45,529 nt of DNA from an uncultured Saprospiraceae bacterium (GTDB taxonomy: Bacteria > Bacteroidota > Bacteroidia > Chitinophagales > Saprospiraceae), in assembly GCA_905480605.1 (NCBI GenBank), contig CAJQRD010000081.1:1-45529 (forward strand), given 5' to 3'. Below, piece after piece: positions 1 through 7,954 of this stretch (position 1 is the first letter of the stretch; each line of letters begins with the position of its first letter). Under the pieces are notes generated by a model. That model was not told the origin of the DNA and did no database searches. It was given only the letters and a program-made list of their open reading frames with translations. The position numbers were made by a program, and so were the translations under genes.

Positions 1-1
1 G

Positions 2-202
2 AGATGGAATCTGTCAACAGGCAAAAACGTTGTCCAAACAGAGAAAGATTGTAAGCGTCTATTTCCTAAAGAAAAATGGAACGACCTTCACTTACAAATT
101 ATATTTTTCGGTAGAGAATATTGCTCTGCCAGATCTCATAACCCCAATATTTGTCCAATTTGTAGTAAATACGGAAGAAAAGTTCTCTTCAAAAACCAAT
201 GA
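2..202 (+). CDS. nth: Endonuclease III, C-terminal part (partial at left edge)
   Basis: The second reading frame is open from the window edge to a TGA at 200-202 and gives the last 66 residues of a protein. They read like the C-terminal end of Nth, the DNA glycosylase/AP lyase that removes oxidised pyrimidines in base excision repair: STGKNVVQTEKD, then KEKWNDLHLQ, IIFFGREYC and CPIC. The family normally ends in a [4Fe-4S] loop of the form C-x6-C-x2-C-x5-C. Here I see Cys 41, 51 and 54 of the fragment (C-x9-C-x2-C) and no fourth Cys before the stop, so the cluster may be lost or altered; loss of this loop in some Bacteroidota Nth proteins is my recollection, not shown here. The catalytic Lys/Asp part lies outside the window. 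The gene runs directly into a repeat. Confidence 0.8.
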   Translation, partial: RWNLSTGKNVVQTEKDCKRLFPKEKWNDLHLQIIFFGREYCSARSHNPNICPICSKYGRKVLFKNQ

Positions 203-332
203 ACGCCCATATAGCGAAGCGCCCGTAAAGAGAACGCAGTGAACGCCCGTTAAGAGAGCAAAGCGACCCACCGTAAAGAGAACGTAGTGAACGCCCGTAA
301 AGCGAAGCGACCGCAAGCGATAGCGTTAAGCA
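200..332. repeat. Degenerate GC-richer repeat between nth and tamL
   Basis: The convergent gap between nth and tamL is filled with imperfect copies of short words such as GAACGCCC, GTAAAGAGAACG and AGCGAAGCG. The same words recur at 3506-3562, at the far side of the tamL/methyltransferase pair. Base composition is clearly richer in G and C than the surrounding DNA. It does not look coding: the open frames across it only reflect the lack of stops in the repeated words. Confidence 0.75.
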
Positions 333-341
333 TATCGATTT

Positions 342-2771
342 CTAAAAAGGATAATTTACCGCGACATTAAAATTACCAAATACTCCTTGGCCCTTTAGCG
401 GTAGAAAATATGAGTTTGTAATAGGATCTCGAAATGGATTCTTAAGCTTGTAACCAAAATCAAAACGAATTAAAAAATAGCTGAAATCAAATCGAATTCC
501 CCAACCATAACCCAGTGCCATCTGCTTATAGAAATCAGTACTAATTTGGGAGCCTGGTCTATCCGTTTCGTTTCTTAATGTCCAAATGTTTCCTCCATCA
601 AAAAACAAACCACCTTCCATTAACCAAAATAAATCAAAGCGATACTCTAGATTGAATTCCAATACCAAATCACCTCTTTGGAAGAAATTTCTAGAATTTA
701 GAGGATCGGCAATCTCGTAATTCCCTGGACCTAGGGACATAGGTCTCCAAGCACGAATACTGTTTGGTCCACCAACAAGAAATTGTTTAATAAATGATAC
801 TACATTAGGATTGTCGTCATCATCTAGCCCATAAGGCAATGATACGCCTGCCTTTAATCTTGCAGCCAATTGACTGTTTTTCGTAATGTTCTTATACCAT
901 CGTCCATCAAGTTCTAACTTAAACATTTTTTCAAATGCAATACCGTTATTAACGCTCCAATTATCTTCACTGCCACTGAATAATTTATATAAATTGTTCA
1001 ATGTATGGATCTCAAGACCAGAAAATTCTAGATTAAATATTAAAGCCCAATTCGCTTGAGTTGCTCCATTGTCGGTTTGGTAATAATAGGATAAATCCTT
1101 GAAAAGTAATCCTGTAAACAAAGTGTTTTGAAATGATCTTTCAAGAAACACATTGTCCTTAATTATTTGGAAATAATTTTCTCGTATTTCATACTCAGCA
1201 TAATCAAATCCAGTTTGATTGAATACGATTCGTTTTCTATTGTTTAATCGAATATCATAACCATATGTGGAAGAAACTGTGAATATCTTATAATCAGTAA
1301 GTATGTCTATCAAGTTATAACCAAGTGAAATTCTACTTGACGCTTCTTCATTCATTGTCTTAATGGTTTTGTCACGAATAAGTCCTAGCTTATTAGTAAA
1401 TTTTAAGACATTAAAAGCGCTTGTGAATTTTGGAATATCAAGCGTATTGTTTATTCCAAGTGAGAATGTGTTTATAAATCCATCGTTTCCTGGAGCGCTA
1501 TTTTCAGATGATACCACGACGAATTCAAATCCCGTCTCAACGCTGATTTTAAATTTCTCTGAACCTCCAAAGGTGTTTCTGTTTTCTAAACTACCTCCAA
1601 CAGAAAAACCGGCTAAGTTTTGTGGCGCTCTTGTTCTATTTGAGTAGAAAAAATCATTATTCAAATCATAGACCCATCTGTATGTCTGAGGTGTCATTAA
1701 TATATGATAATCAATTAAAGTACTATCATTAGGATTGATTTTGGGATCTAGTTTAATAAATCGGTATGCATCAAGATTGAAAAGTTTTCGAACTGTCTTG
1801 TCGTAATTTTTGGTATTGAAACGATCGTATTTTTTTAAGAAAATTTTACCGTCGATGGTTGAAGGCCTTACTAAAAATTTCTCCGATTCTTTATAGAATA
1901 TTTTCTCATTTAATTCATAACTGGTAAGATTTTTAATGTTTTGTGATTGAGTGTAATCTGTAAAAATTTCAATATCACCCACATTGTAAGTTTCATGTGA
2001 TGTAGAATCAGATGGTGGTAATATTTCATAAAAAATATCCCACGCATGATCCAAATCAGTACTATCACCCTTGATAGAAATATACCTAAGGTTAAAGTTC
2101 GCGAATCCTTTATCTTGTAGTTTTGTTACGATCCTTTGTTTTTCAACATTGAATATAAAAGCATCAATTGGATCGCCCTTTTTAATTAGGCTGTTTTGTT
2201 GTAAAGACTTTATAGTTGGCTTTAGAATAGAATCTAAGGTGAAATACTCAATACTATTAACAACGTACCTCCTATTCGGAGTTACATAATATTCTACTTC
2301 CGCCTTTTTATTTTTATAAAAAATCGAATCAGTGACAACGGCCTCGTAGTATCCCTTTTTATTTCGAAGATAATTTTGCATTTCAAGAGAAGTCAATGAA
2401 ACTAAAGAAGTATCTAAAATTGAAGGCTCCTCACCCAACTTGTTTTTAGCCCATTTCTTGATCCATGTTGTATCACCAGCATCTTGATTTCTATAGTACC
2501 ACCATTCCCGCGAAACAAAAAATCTTTTGCTATTAGGTTTGCTTTTATAAAACTGAATGAGTTCAGCCTTTAAGTCTGCAGGTTTTTTAACATCTGAATC
2601 TTTATTGAATTTGGTTTCAGCTTTTTTCAGTAATACTTGACCATCTTCTAGATATTTGGTTGTATTACAAGATGGGAATAGAAAAATAATTCCCAAGCAG
2701 ATTGCCAACGGAAAGTTCTTTTTTCTTAATAGCTTTTGTAATCTTTGTTTCAAATGGTACTGACAAATCAA
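342..2771 (-). CDS. tamL: TamL-type BamA/TamA-family outer-membrane lipoprotein
   Basis: A protein of about 800 residues with a lipoprotein signal (basic stretch KQRLQKLLRKK, hydrophobic core, lipobox FLFPSC), a POTRA-like periplasmic half with YYVTPNRRYVVNSIEYF-type sequence, and a C-terminal Omp85 (surface antigen D15) beta-barrel containing FLVGGPNSIRAWRP, LEFNLEYRF and FFDGGNIW and ending in an aromatic residue (NYPF), as barrels recognised by BAM do. TamL is the lipidated, Bacteroidota-specific relative of TamA and is thought to insert or export outer-membrane proteins with TamB; no tamB is in the window. There is no ATG near the N terminus: TTG at 2771 or TTG at 2753 are the candidates, and 2753 would give the cleaner signal peptide. 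It is transcribed divergently from the methyltransferase gene with no intergenic space. Confidence 0.88.
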   Translation of the reverse strand: MICQYHLKQRLQKLLRKKNFPLAICLGIIFLFPSCNTTKYLEDGQVLLKKAETKFNKDSDVKKPADLKAELIQFYKSKPNSKRFFVSREWWYYRNQDAGDTTWIKKWAKNKLGEEPSILDTSLVSLTSLEMQNYLRNKKGYYEAVVTDSIFYKNKKAEVEYYVTPNRRYVVNSIEYFTLDSILKPTIKSLQQNSLIKKGDPIDAFIFNVEKQRIVTKLQDKGFANFNLRYISIKGDSTDLDHAWDIFYEILPPSDSTSHETYNVGDIEIFTDYTQSQNIKNLTSYELNEKIFYKESEKFLVRPSTIDGKIFLKKYDRFNTKNYDKTVRKLFNLDAYRFIKLDPKINPNDSTLIDYHILMTPQTYRWVYDLNNDFFYSNRTRAPQNLAGFSVGGSLENRNTFGGSEKFKISVETGFEFVVVSSENSAPGNDGFINTFSLGINNTLDIPKFTSAFNVLKFTNKLGLIRDKTIKTMNEEASSRISLGYNLIDILTDYKIFTVSSTYGYDIRLNNRKRIVFNQTGFDYAEYEIRENYFQIIKDNVFLERSFQNTLFTGLLFKDLSYYYQTDNGATQANWALIFNLEFSGLEIHTLNNLYKLFSGSEDNWSVNNGIAFEKMFKLELDGRWYKNITKNSQLAARLKAGVSLPYGLDDDDNPNVVSFIKQFLVGGPNSIRAWRPMSLGPGNYEIADPLNSRNFFQRGDLVLEFNLEYRFDLFWLMEGGLFFDGGNIWTLRNETDRPGSQISTDFYKQMALGYGWGIRFDFSYFLIRFDFGYKLKNPFRDPITNSYFLPLKGQGVFGNFNVAVNYPF

Positions 2772-3509
2772 TTAAAGAAATATATAAAATCTTTACATAA
2801 AGTAAAGTATCGGCAAAAGTATAATAAATTCATTGCCGAAGGTCCCAAAATATGTAAGGAATTCCTAATAAGTAAGAAATTTGATATCGATTTCATCATT
2901 TGCTCCCAAGAGGGATTAGATGAATTTGATTCTTACCTATCAAAAAATACAGAAAAGACTATTGTTTGCAGTAACAAAGATTTAAAAACTATATCAACTT
3001 TAACTACACCTAACAAAATTTTAATAGTATTGAGCTCAAATTTAAGTGATATTAACACTTTTGATCCCAAAATTTCATGGGCATACTACTTAGATCACGT
3101 CCAGGACCCTGGGAATATGGGTGCTATCTTAAGAATTGCTGATTGGTATAACATTAATAAAGTTATTTCTAGCCCTGATTCCGTAGATGTATTCAGTCCT
3201 AAAGTCATTCAATCTGCTATGGGCGCACATAACAGAGTTAACATGGTCACGATCAGCCCAGAAAACTTAATAGAATCATATTCTAACCATTTAATTTCAA
3301 TGTCTTTAGATGGAAAATCAATAGACGGGTTCAAAGAACTATCAAGCGGTATAATAGTTATCGGTAACGAAGGCAAAGGCATAAGCCAAAAAATTCAAGA
3401 CAATTCACCATATAAAATTATGATTCCAAGACGAGGCGGTGCCGAGTCTCTTAATGCATCAGTAGCCTGCGGAATAGCCACCCATGTTCTTCTAAATAAC
3501 GAAACTTAA
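2754..3509 (+). CDS. TrmH/SpoU-family rRNA 2'-O-methyltransferase
   Basis: A 251-residue SPOUT methyltransferase. The N-terminal substrate-binding part starts with the usual LKKYIKSLHKVKYRQKYNKF and AEGPKICKE (the FxxEGxK element of this family). The C-terminal SpoU domain shows motif 1 (LDHVQDPGNMGAILRIADW), motif 2 (VIGNEGKGIS) and motif 3 (IPRRGGAESLNASVACGIA), which form the knot that binds S-adenosylmethionine. The family 2'-O-methylates ribose in 23S rRNA or tRNA; I cannot tell the exact target. ATG at 2754 is preferred to an in-frame TTG at 2745. The start lies inside or directly against the start of divergent tamL, so its promoter must lie within tamL. Confidence 0.9.
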   Translation: MVLTNQLKKYIKSLHKVKYRQKYNKFIAEGPKICKEFLISKKFDIDFIICSQEGLDEFDSYLSKNTEKTIVCSNKDLKTISTLTTPNKILIVLSSNLSDINTFDPKISWAYYLDHVQDPGNMGAILRIADWYNINKVISSPDSVDVFSPKVIQSAMGAHNRVNMVTISPENLIESYSNHLISMSLDGKSIDGFKELSSGIIVIGNEGKGISQKIQDNSPYKIMIPRRGGAESLNASVACGIATHVLLNNET

Positions 3510-3562
3510 AGCAAAGCGATCGTAAAGAGAACAAAGAGAACGCCCTAAAAGTGAAGCGCCCG
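3506..3562. repeat. Second copy of the GC-richer degenerate repeat
   Basis: The gap between the convergent methyltransferase and TlpA-like genes holds AAAGCAAAGCGATCG, GTAAAGAGAAC, GAACGCCC and GTGAAGCGCCCG, the same words as at 200-332. It abuts the stop codons of both neighbours (TAA at 3507-3509, and 3565-3563 on the other strand). Confidence 0.7.
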
Positions 3563-4666
3563 TTAAAGCAACTTGCTAACAGCGGACTCTAATGTATTCT
3601 TATTAGGATTTAAAACAGCAATATTTCCTTCTTTGTCAATCAAGAATGTTGTAGGAATACTACGGACACCATATAGCGCTGCGCCTGCAGAATCCCATTT
3701 TTTAAGATCACTAACATGATTATCCCAAACCAGTTGATCCTTCTTAATAGCATCTAACCAACGTTGCTTCTGCTTTTTCAACTGTTGGGGCAATTGATCA
3801 GCTGGATATCTGCTTTTTGTTCTTTCGTCAATACCATCTAATGAAACATTAAATACAGTAAAGCCTTTTTCTTTGTATTTATGATAGGTATCTACAACCT
3901 TTGGATTTGCTCTTCTACAGGGCCCACACCAACTAGCCCAAAAATCAAGCAATACAACCTGTCCTTTTAGATCTGATAATTTTCTAATCTTTCCATTTAC
4001 ATCTTCCATAACAATGTCTGGAGCCGGTTGACCAACTTTAACACGATACTTAGATTGCTCCATGTCATAGCTTTTTTTCATCCTAACAGCAAGATTAGTA
4101 ATTTCAGATGTCAATTTAGCCTTTGGATATGTTGATTGTAATTTAGTCGATAACTTAGAATATGTTTCGTAAAGTGCTGGATTCATTGGACTAGAACCTA
4201 TAACAGTCGCCAGAGCAACAAGTGGATCTTGATCATTAATGGAATTGGTGTATAGAGTAGAAAGATCCGTAGACTTATCAATCAAACTTTTTATGTTGGT
4301 TTGAAATTGATTTGATGCAGGTGAACCTTTAACAGTATATTCAAATTTCTGAAGCAAATTTAAATCCGCTGTGATATCAATTGTCTTCTCTTTGCCTGTT
4401 ATTATAAGATCAATACTTTTGGCGCCTATACGTGTTCTGTATATTCCGGGCTCTAAAGATTCAGGGAAATTGAAACTGAATTTGCCTCCTGAAATTTCGG
4501 TATTGGCCAATGATTGGACGGCATTGTTCATAGTCTTCGCATCGAAATATGCTTTTAGATTGTCTGCATTTTCAATGTTACCATTTATAGTTATACCTTT
4601 TTGCTCTTGGCAACTTGCTAATAATATTACTCCTAAAGCAAAAAATAAAATATTTCTGAATTTCAT
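3563..4666 (-). CDS. TlpA/ResA-like thiol-disulfide oxidoreductase lipoprotein with DUF4369 domain
   Basis: A 367-residue lipoprotein (signal ending in LLASC). Residues about 25-115 look like the DUF4369 beta domain (ITINGNIENADNLKAYF), a spacer helical region follows, and residues about 205-367 form an AhpC/TSA-type thioredoxin fold: VGQPAPDIVMEDVNGK, LLDFWASWCGPCRRANP with the redox pair Cys247 and Cys250, and the cis-Pro segment SIPTTFLI. Proteins of this architecture reduce or shuffle disulfides on the periplasmic side and are common in Bacteroidota. The exact substrate is unknown; a link to cytochrome c maturation is possible but ccm genes are 27 kb away. A good -7 element lies about 50 bases upstream of the ATG at 4666. 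Confidence 0.88.
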   Translation of the reverse strand: MKFRNILFFALGVILLASCQEQKGITINGNIENADNLKAYFDAKTMNNAVQSLANTEISGGKFSFNFPESLEPGIYRTRIGAKSIDLIITGKEKTIDITADLNLLQKFEYTVKGSPASNQFQTNIKSLIDKSTDLSTLYTNSINDQDPLVALATVIGSSPMNPALYETYSKLSTKLQSTYPKAKLTSEITNLAVRMKKSYDMEQSKYRVKVGQPAPDIVMEDVNGKIRKLSDLKGQVVLLDFWASWCGPCRRANPKVVDTYHKYKEKGFTVFNVSLDGIDERTKSRYPADQLPQQLKKQKQRWLDAIKKDQLVWDNHVSDLKKWDSAGAALYGVRSIPTTFLIDKEGNIAVLNPNKNTLESAVSKLL

Positions 4667-4715
4667 AAATAGATAATTTTTATTTTAACACTTAACGATT
4701 GCTAAGGTTTAACCA

Positions 4716-4723
4716 CAAAAGTA
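4716..4723 (-). promoter_or_regulatory. Bacteroidota -7 promoter element of the TlpA-like gene
   Basis: On the minus strand this reads TACTTTTG, a full match to TAnnTTTG. It predicts a transcript start near 4710 and a leader of roughly 45 bases. No clear TTTG -33 element is visible upstream. Confidence 0.55.
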
Positions 4724-4855
4724 TAAAGAATTTATATATTAAATTAATAAGTAATTTAAATCCATGTTAAAATTGTAGTCATCTAAGGCTTTTCGTCGCG
4801 CAACGCTTCATAGAATTGTATCATAATATATATATTCGCAGAAGAATTTAAAACT

Positions 4856-5290
4856 ATGAGTAAATTGAAATTTTTGTTCTTTTTAAGTATTGCTGCCTTC
4901 GTTAGTTGTGGGGAGCCTGAAGAAGATATGAATCAAGTAGATGAATTTGACATTGTAGGTAAATGGACCTTTGCGTCAGTTTCTGGCAGTGGACAAATTT
5001 TTGGAGTTCCGCAAAGCGATAAAGACGATAATCCAGTGGGTTATATTGAATTTTATGAAAATGGTCTTGGGTTCTCAGATTTTAGTATTGAACTATTAAG
5101 TCAAACCATTGCTAAACAAGAAACTATTCAATGGGAAAGAATGGATTTAATTATTGATATTGAAGAAGAAGATGGCGCGCATGAGATTTGGACTCTTATC
5201 AATGCCAATGAAAGCATGATTGAAGCTGATTGGTTTTTGGATTTTGGAACAGGAAATCAAGCGACAGTTACCATGGAGCTTACAAGGTAG
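4856..5290 (+). CDS. Small lipoprotein, lipocalin-like
   Basis: A 144-residue protein with a lipoprotein signal (FLSIAAFVSC) and then an acidic linker (GEPEEDMNQVDEFD). The mature part begins IVGKWTFASVSGSG, the start typical of the lipocalin-like or DUF5004-like beta-barrels found in many Bacteroidota lipoproteins, and ends in strand-like sequence (ATVTMELTR). I do not recognise a specific family and cannot propose a ligand. It stands alone, convergent with udk. Confidence 0.7.
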   Translation: MSKLKFLFFLSIAAFVSCGEPEEDMNQVDEFDIVGKWTFASVSGSGQIFGVPQSDKDDNPVGYIEFYENGLGFSDFSIELLSQTIAKQETIQWERMDLIIDIEEEDGAHEIWTLINANESMIEADWFLDFGTGNQATVTMELTR

Positions 5291-5299
5291 TCAACAATA

Positions 5300-5322
5300 C
5301 TTAATTTACGTTGTAAATTAAG
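5300..5322. terminator. AT-rich hairpin between convergent genes
   Basis: CTTAATTTAC at 5300-5309 pairs perfectly with GTAAATTAAG at 5313-5322 across a GTT loop. It sits between the convergent lipoprotein and udk stop codons. It lacks a strong T-run, so a bidirectional terminator role is an inference from position. Confidence 0.4.
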
Positions 5323-5340
5323 GTTATTCAAAATAATACT

Positions 5341-5979
5341 TTAACTACATTTCTTTGCTCTATGTAAAAACCCCTCAATAAATAGCTCTACAACTTCTAA
5401 CCCTTTGTCAAACGATTTATTGTTGTTTACAATCAAATCACACTCTTCCTTGTAGATTTCGATGTATTTCTCAAAAGAGGGAATAACATGATTTTCATAT
5501 CTATATATAACATCTTCTAAAGGATAGTTTCGGCACTTTTGATCACGCTTTATCCTTCTGATCAATTTAAGATTCTCTTTTGCATGAATAAAGAGCTTTA
5601 AATCAAATATTGACCTTAGATCTTCATAGTGATAGATGAAAAGACCTTCAATTATAATAACGGGTGCGGGTTTAATGGTTATCGTGGTGGCAACAGCTTT
5701 TTCATTGTTGAATACATATTCTATTTGTTCAATTTCTATACCTCGCTTTAATTTGTTCAAGTCATCAAGCAATGCTTTAGAATCAATAGAACCAGGTAAA
5801 TCGAAATTTTTATAGCCATTTTCATCTGTGACTTGTTCATCACGTGGGATATAATAATTGTCTAGTGAGACGATGCAAACCTCTTCTGAAGTAAACTTTT
5901 GCTTTAAGTTTTGTACGAACGTAGACTTTCCAGAACCACTTCCACCAGCTATTCCAATTATGTAATATGTATCTTGCAT
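5341..5979 (-). CDS. udk: Uridine kinase
   Basis: A 212-residue P-loop kinase that phosphorylates uridine and cytidine to UMP and CMP with ATP or GTP (pyrimidine salvage). Visible features: Walker A IAGGSGSGKST near residues 9-19, the acceptor region SLDNYYIPRDEQ and FDLPGSID typical of uridine kinases (DxYYK/DHPxAFD-like), IIEGLFIYHYEDLR, and the lid arginines in LIRRIKRDQKCR. Length is that of the family. It is divergent from a nucleoside transporter gene, which fits an uptake-and-trap pair. The region before the ATG has only a weak -7-like TAATTTTA. Confidence 0.92.
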   Translation of the reverse strand: MQDTYYIIGIAGGSGSGKSTFVQNLKQKFTSEEVCIVSLDNYYIPRDEQVTDENGYKNFDLPGSIDSKALLDDLNKLKRGIEIEQIEYVFNNEKAVATTITIKPAPVIIIEGLFIYHYEDLRSIFDLKLFIHAKENLKLIRRIKRDQKCRNYPLEDVIYRYENHVIPSFEKYIEIYKEECDLIVNNNKSFDKGLEVVELFIEGFLHRAKKCS

Positions 5980-6141
5980 CTAAATTATATGTTGTAAAAT
6001 TAAAAATTTGATTACTTTCCGTGATTAATTGTATGAGTTAATTTCAAAAACTTATAAATGAATTGCTTTTTAGCTTATTTCTTTAAAAGTTCAGACCTAT
6101 TTATGAAGAAACCAACCCAAAAATTTGATAAGTTCGCCTTC

Positions 6142-7878
6142 ATGAAAAGAAGCATATCCCTATTTTCACTCTTGCTGTGTACTTTTTTAAGTATAAATAG
6201 CACTCTTAGCGCTCAATCAGTAGAAGGCAAATGGAAATTTGATAAGGTTGAGGGGACAAGCGATAACTTGTCAACTCCAATCGATCAACGTGTTGATGTT
6301 TTTGAATTAAATAATGGGAAATTTACTTATACGTTAAACAGCTTATATCCTAATACTATTTTTAGTGGTGATTACATAATTCAAAACAATTTGTTGGTTT
6401 GTTTCTATGATTCGCCTACCGATTCATTGAATAAATTTAGAATTACTGAGTTGACTGACTCTTCACTGGTTTTAAATAACTTTTCTTGGACTTACAATTT
6501 GTCTCAAAATATTGCAGTAGCTACATCGGCAGTCCAGAAAACCGCATCCGTTGAAGGTTTGGTTAAGAGTGCTGGATTTTCAGTGAACAGTCTGATGAGA
6601 GGCACTCTTGGTATGTTTGTATTATTGCTGATATCATTTATATTGAGCAGTAATCGTAAAGCCATCAATTGGCGAACTGTTTCCTTTGGATTAATTGCTC
6701 AATTGGTATTAGCTGTTAGTATTATAAAAATAGATTTTGTTCAAAGCTCTTTCGAATGGGTTGGTGGTTTGTTTATAGCCGTACTTAATTATACGGAAGC
6801 TGGGACTAAATTTTTATTTGCATCTTTTGGTACTGGAGAAATAGAAACACCACTGGTGACATTCGCAATTTCTATTTTACCAACTATTATATTCTTTTCT
6901 GCGATAACGTCTGTTTTGTTCTATTTCGGAATTATCCAAAAGGTGGTTAGTGTACTTGCTTATTTACTAACCAGATTGTTAAAAATATCTGGTGCAGAAA
7001 GCTTAAGTGTTGCAGGTAATATATTTCTTGGACAAACAGAGTCTCCACTAATGATTAAAGCCTATCTCGATAAAATGACTCGATCTGAGATACTTTTAGT
7101 GATGATTGGTGGAATGGCAACGGTTGCAGGTGGAGTATTGGCTGCATATATAGGTTTTCTTGGGGGAGAAGATGAGGCACTAAGATTGTATTATGCTAAG
7201 CACTTGTTGACGGCTTCTGTCATGGCGGCTCCAGGTGCAGTAGTGATATCAAAGATGTTATACCCTCAACAGGAAAAAATAAGTTCTAATATTCAAGTGA
7301 CACAAGATAAAATTGGATCGAACATGCTCGACGCAATTGCTAATGGAACCACTGAAGGTCTGAAGTTGGCGGTTAATGTTGGAGCAATGTTATTGGTCTT
7401 TTTAGCCTTCATAGCTATGTTTAATGGTATACTGGGATGGTTTGGTGATGTTACAAATATCAATGATTGGGTGGCTTCTAATACTGCTTATGCATCTTTT
7501 TCTTTAGAATTTATACTTGGTTATATATTCGCTCCTTTAATGTGGTTAATTGGTGTAGCCAAGGAAGATATTGCACTTATGGGACAACTGTTGGGTATTA
7601 AGCTTGCAGCAAGTGAATTTGTGGGATACATTCAATTGGCGGATCTTAAAAATGTTGCTTCTTCGTCTCATTTACAATTTGAAAAATCAGTTGTAATGGC
7701 TACTTATATGCTTTGTGGTTTTGCTAACTTTGCTTCTATTGGAATTCAAATTGGTGGAATTGGTTCATTGGCACCAAAGCAAAGAAAAACATTGTCCGAA
7801 TTCGGGTTGAAAGCATTGATAGGAGGTACAATCGCATCATTGCTTTCAGCAACAATCGCGGGAATGATATTGGGATAA
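6142..7878 (+). CDS. nupC: Concentrative nucleoside transporter (CNT/NupC family) with extra N-terminal domain
   Basis: The C-terminal 410 residues are a CNT nucleoside:cation symporter: hydrophobic helices, LGQTESPLMIKAYL (the conserved GQTE substrate loop), GGMATVAGGVLAAYI, LTASVMAAPGAVVISKM, NVGAMLLVFLAFIAMFNG, and the C-terminal CGFANFASIGIQIGGIG motif. Unusually, a signal peptide (RSISLFSLLLCTFLSINSTLSAQ) and about 90 residues resembling a lipocalin-like beta domain (VEGKWKFDKVEGT) precede the membrane part, which would put this domain in the periplasm. An upstream in-frame ATG at 6058 would add 28 residues in front of the signal peptide, so ATG 6142 is preferred. Divergent from udk. Confidence 0.9.
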   Translation: MKRSISLFSLLLCTFLSINSTLSAQSVEGKWKFDKVEGTSDNLSTPIDQRVDVFELNNGKFTYTLNSLYPNTIFSGDYIIQNNLLVCFYDSPTDSLNKFRITELTDSSLVLNNFSWTYNLSQNIAVATSAVQKTASVEGLVKSAGFSVNSLMRGTLGMFVLLLISFILSSNRKAINWRTVSFGLIAQLVLAVSIIKIDFVQSSFEWVGGLFIAVLNYTEAGTKFLFASFGTGEIETPLVTFAISILPTIIFFSAITSVLFYFGIIQKVVSVLAYLLTRLLKISGAESLSVAGNIFLGQTESPLMIKAYLDKMTRSEILLVMIGGMATVAGGVLAAYIGFLGGEDEALRLYYAKHLLTASVMAAPGAVVISKMLYPQQEKISSNIQVTQDKIGSNMLDAIANGTTEGLKLAVNVGAMLLVFLAFIAMFNGILGWFGDVTNINDWVASNTAYASFSLEFILGYIFAPLMWLIGVAKEDIALMGQLLGIKLAASEFVGYIQLADLKNVASSSHLQFEKSVVMATYMLCGFANFASIGIQIGGIGSLAPKQRKTLSEFGLKALIGGTIASLLSATIAGMILG

Positions 7879-7954
7879 TCTCTAATAGATTATGACTGTC
7901 AGGAGTTTTTTACTAAATTGAAGAATACCTAATCACTTTAATATATTTCGGTCT

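Noticed and set aside
30-316. Open frames on both strands across the left-edge region
   Set aside because: They are out of frame with the recognisable nth tail (frame 2, to 202) or run through the repeat, and their products have no family look.
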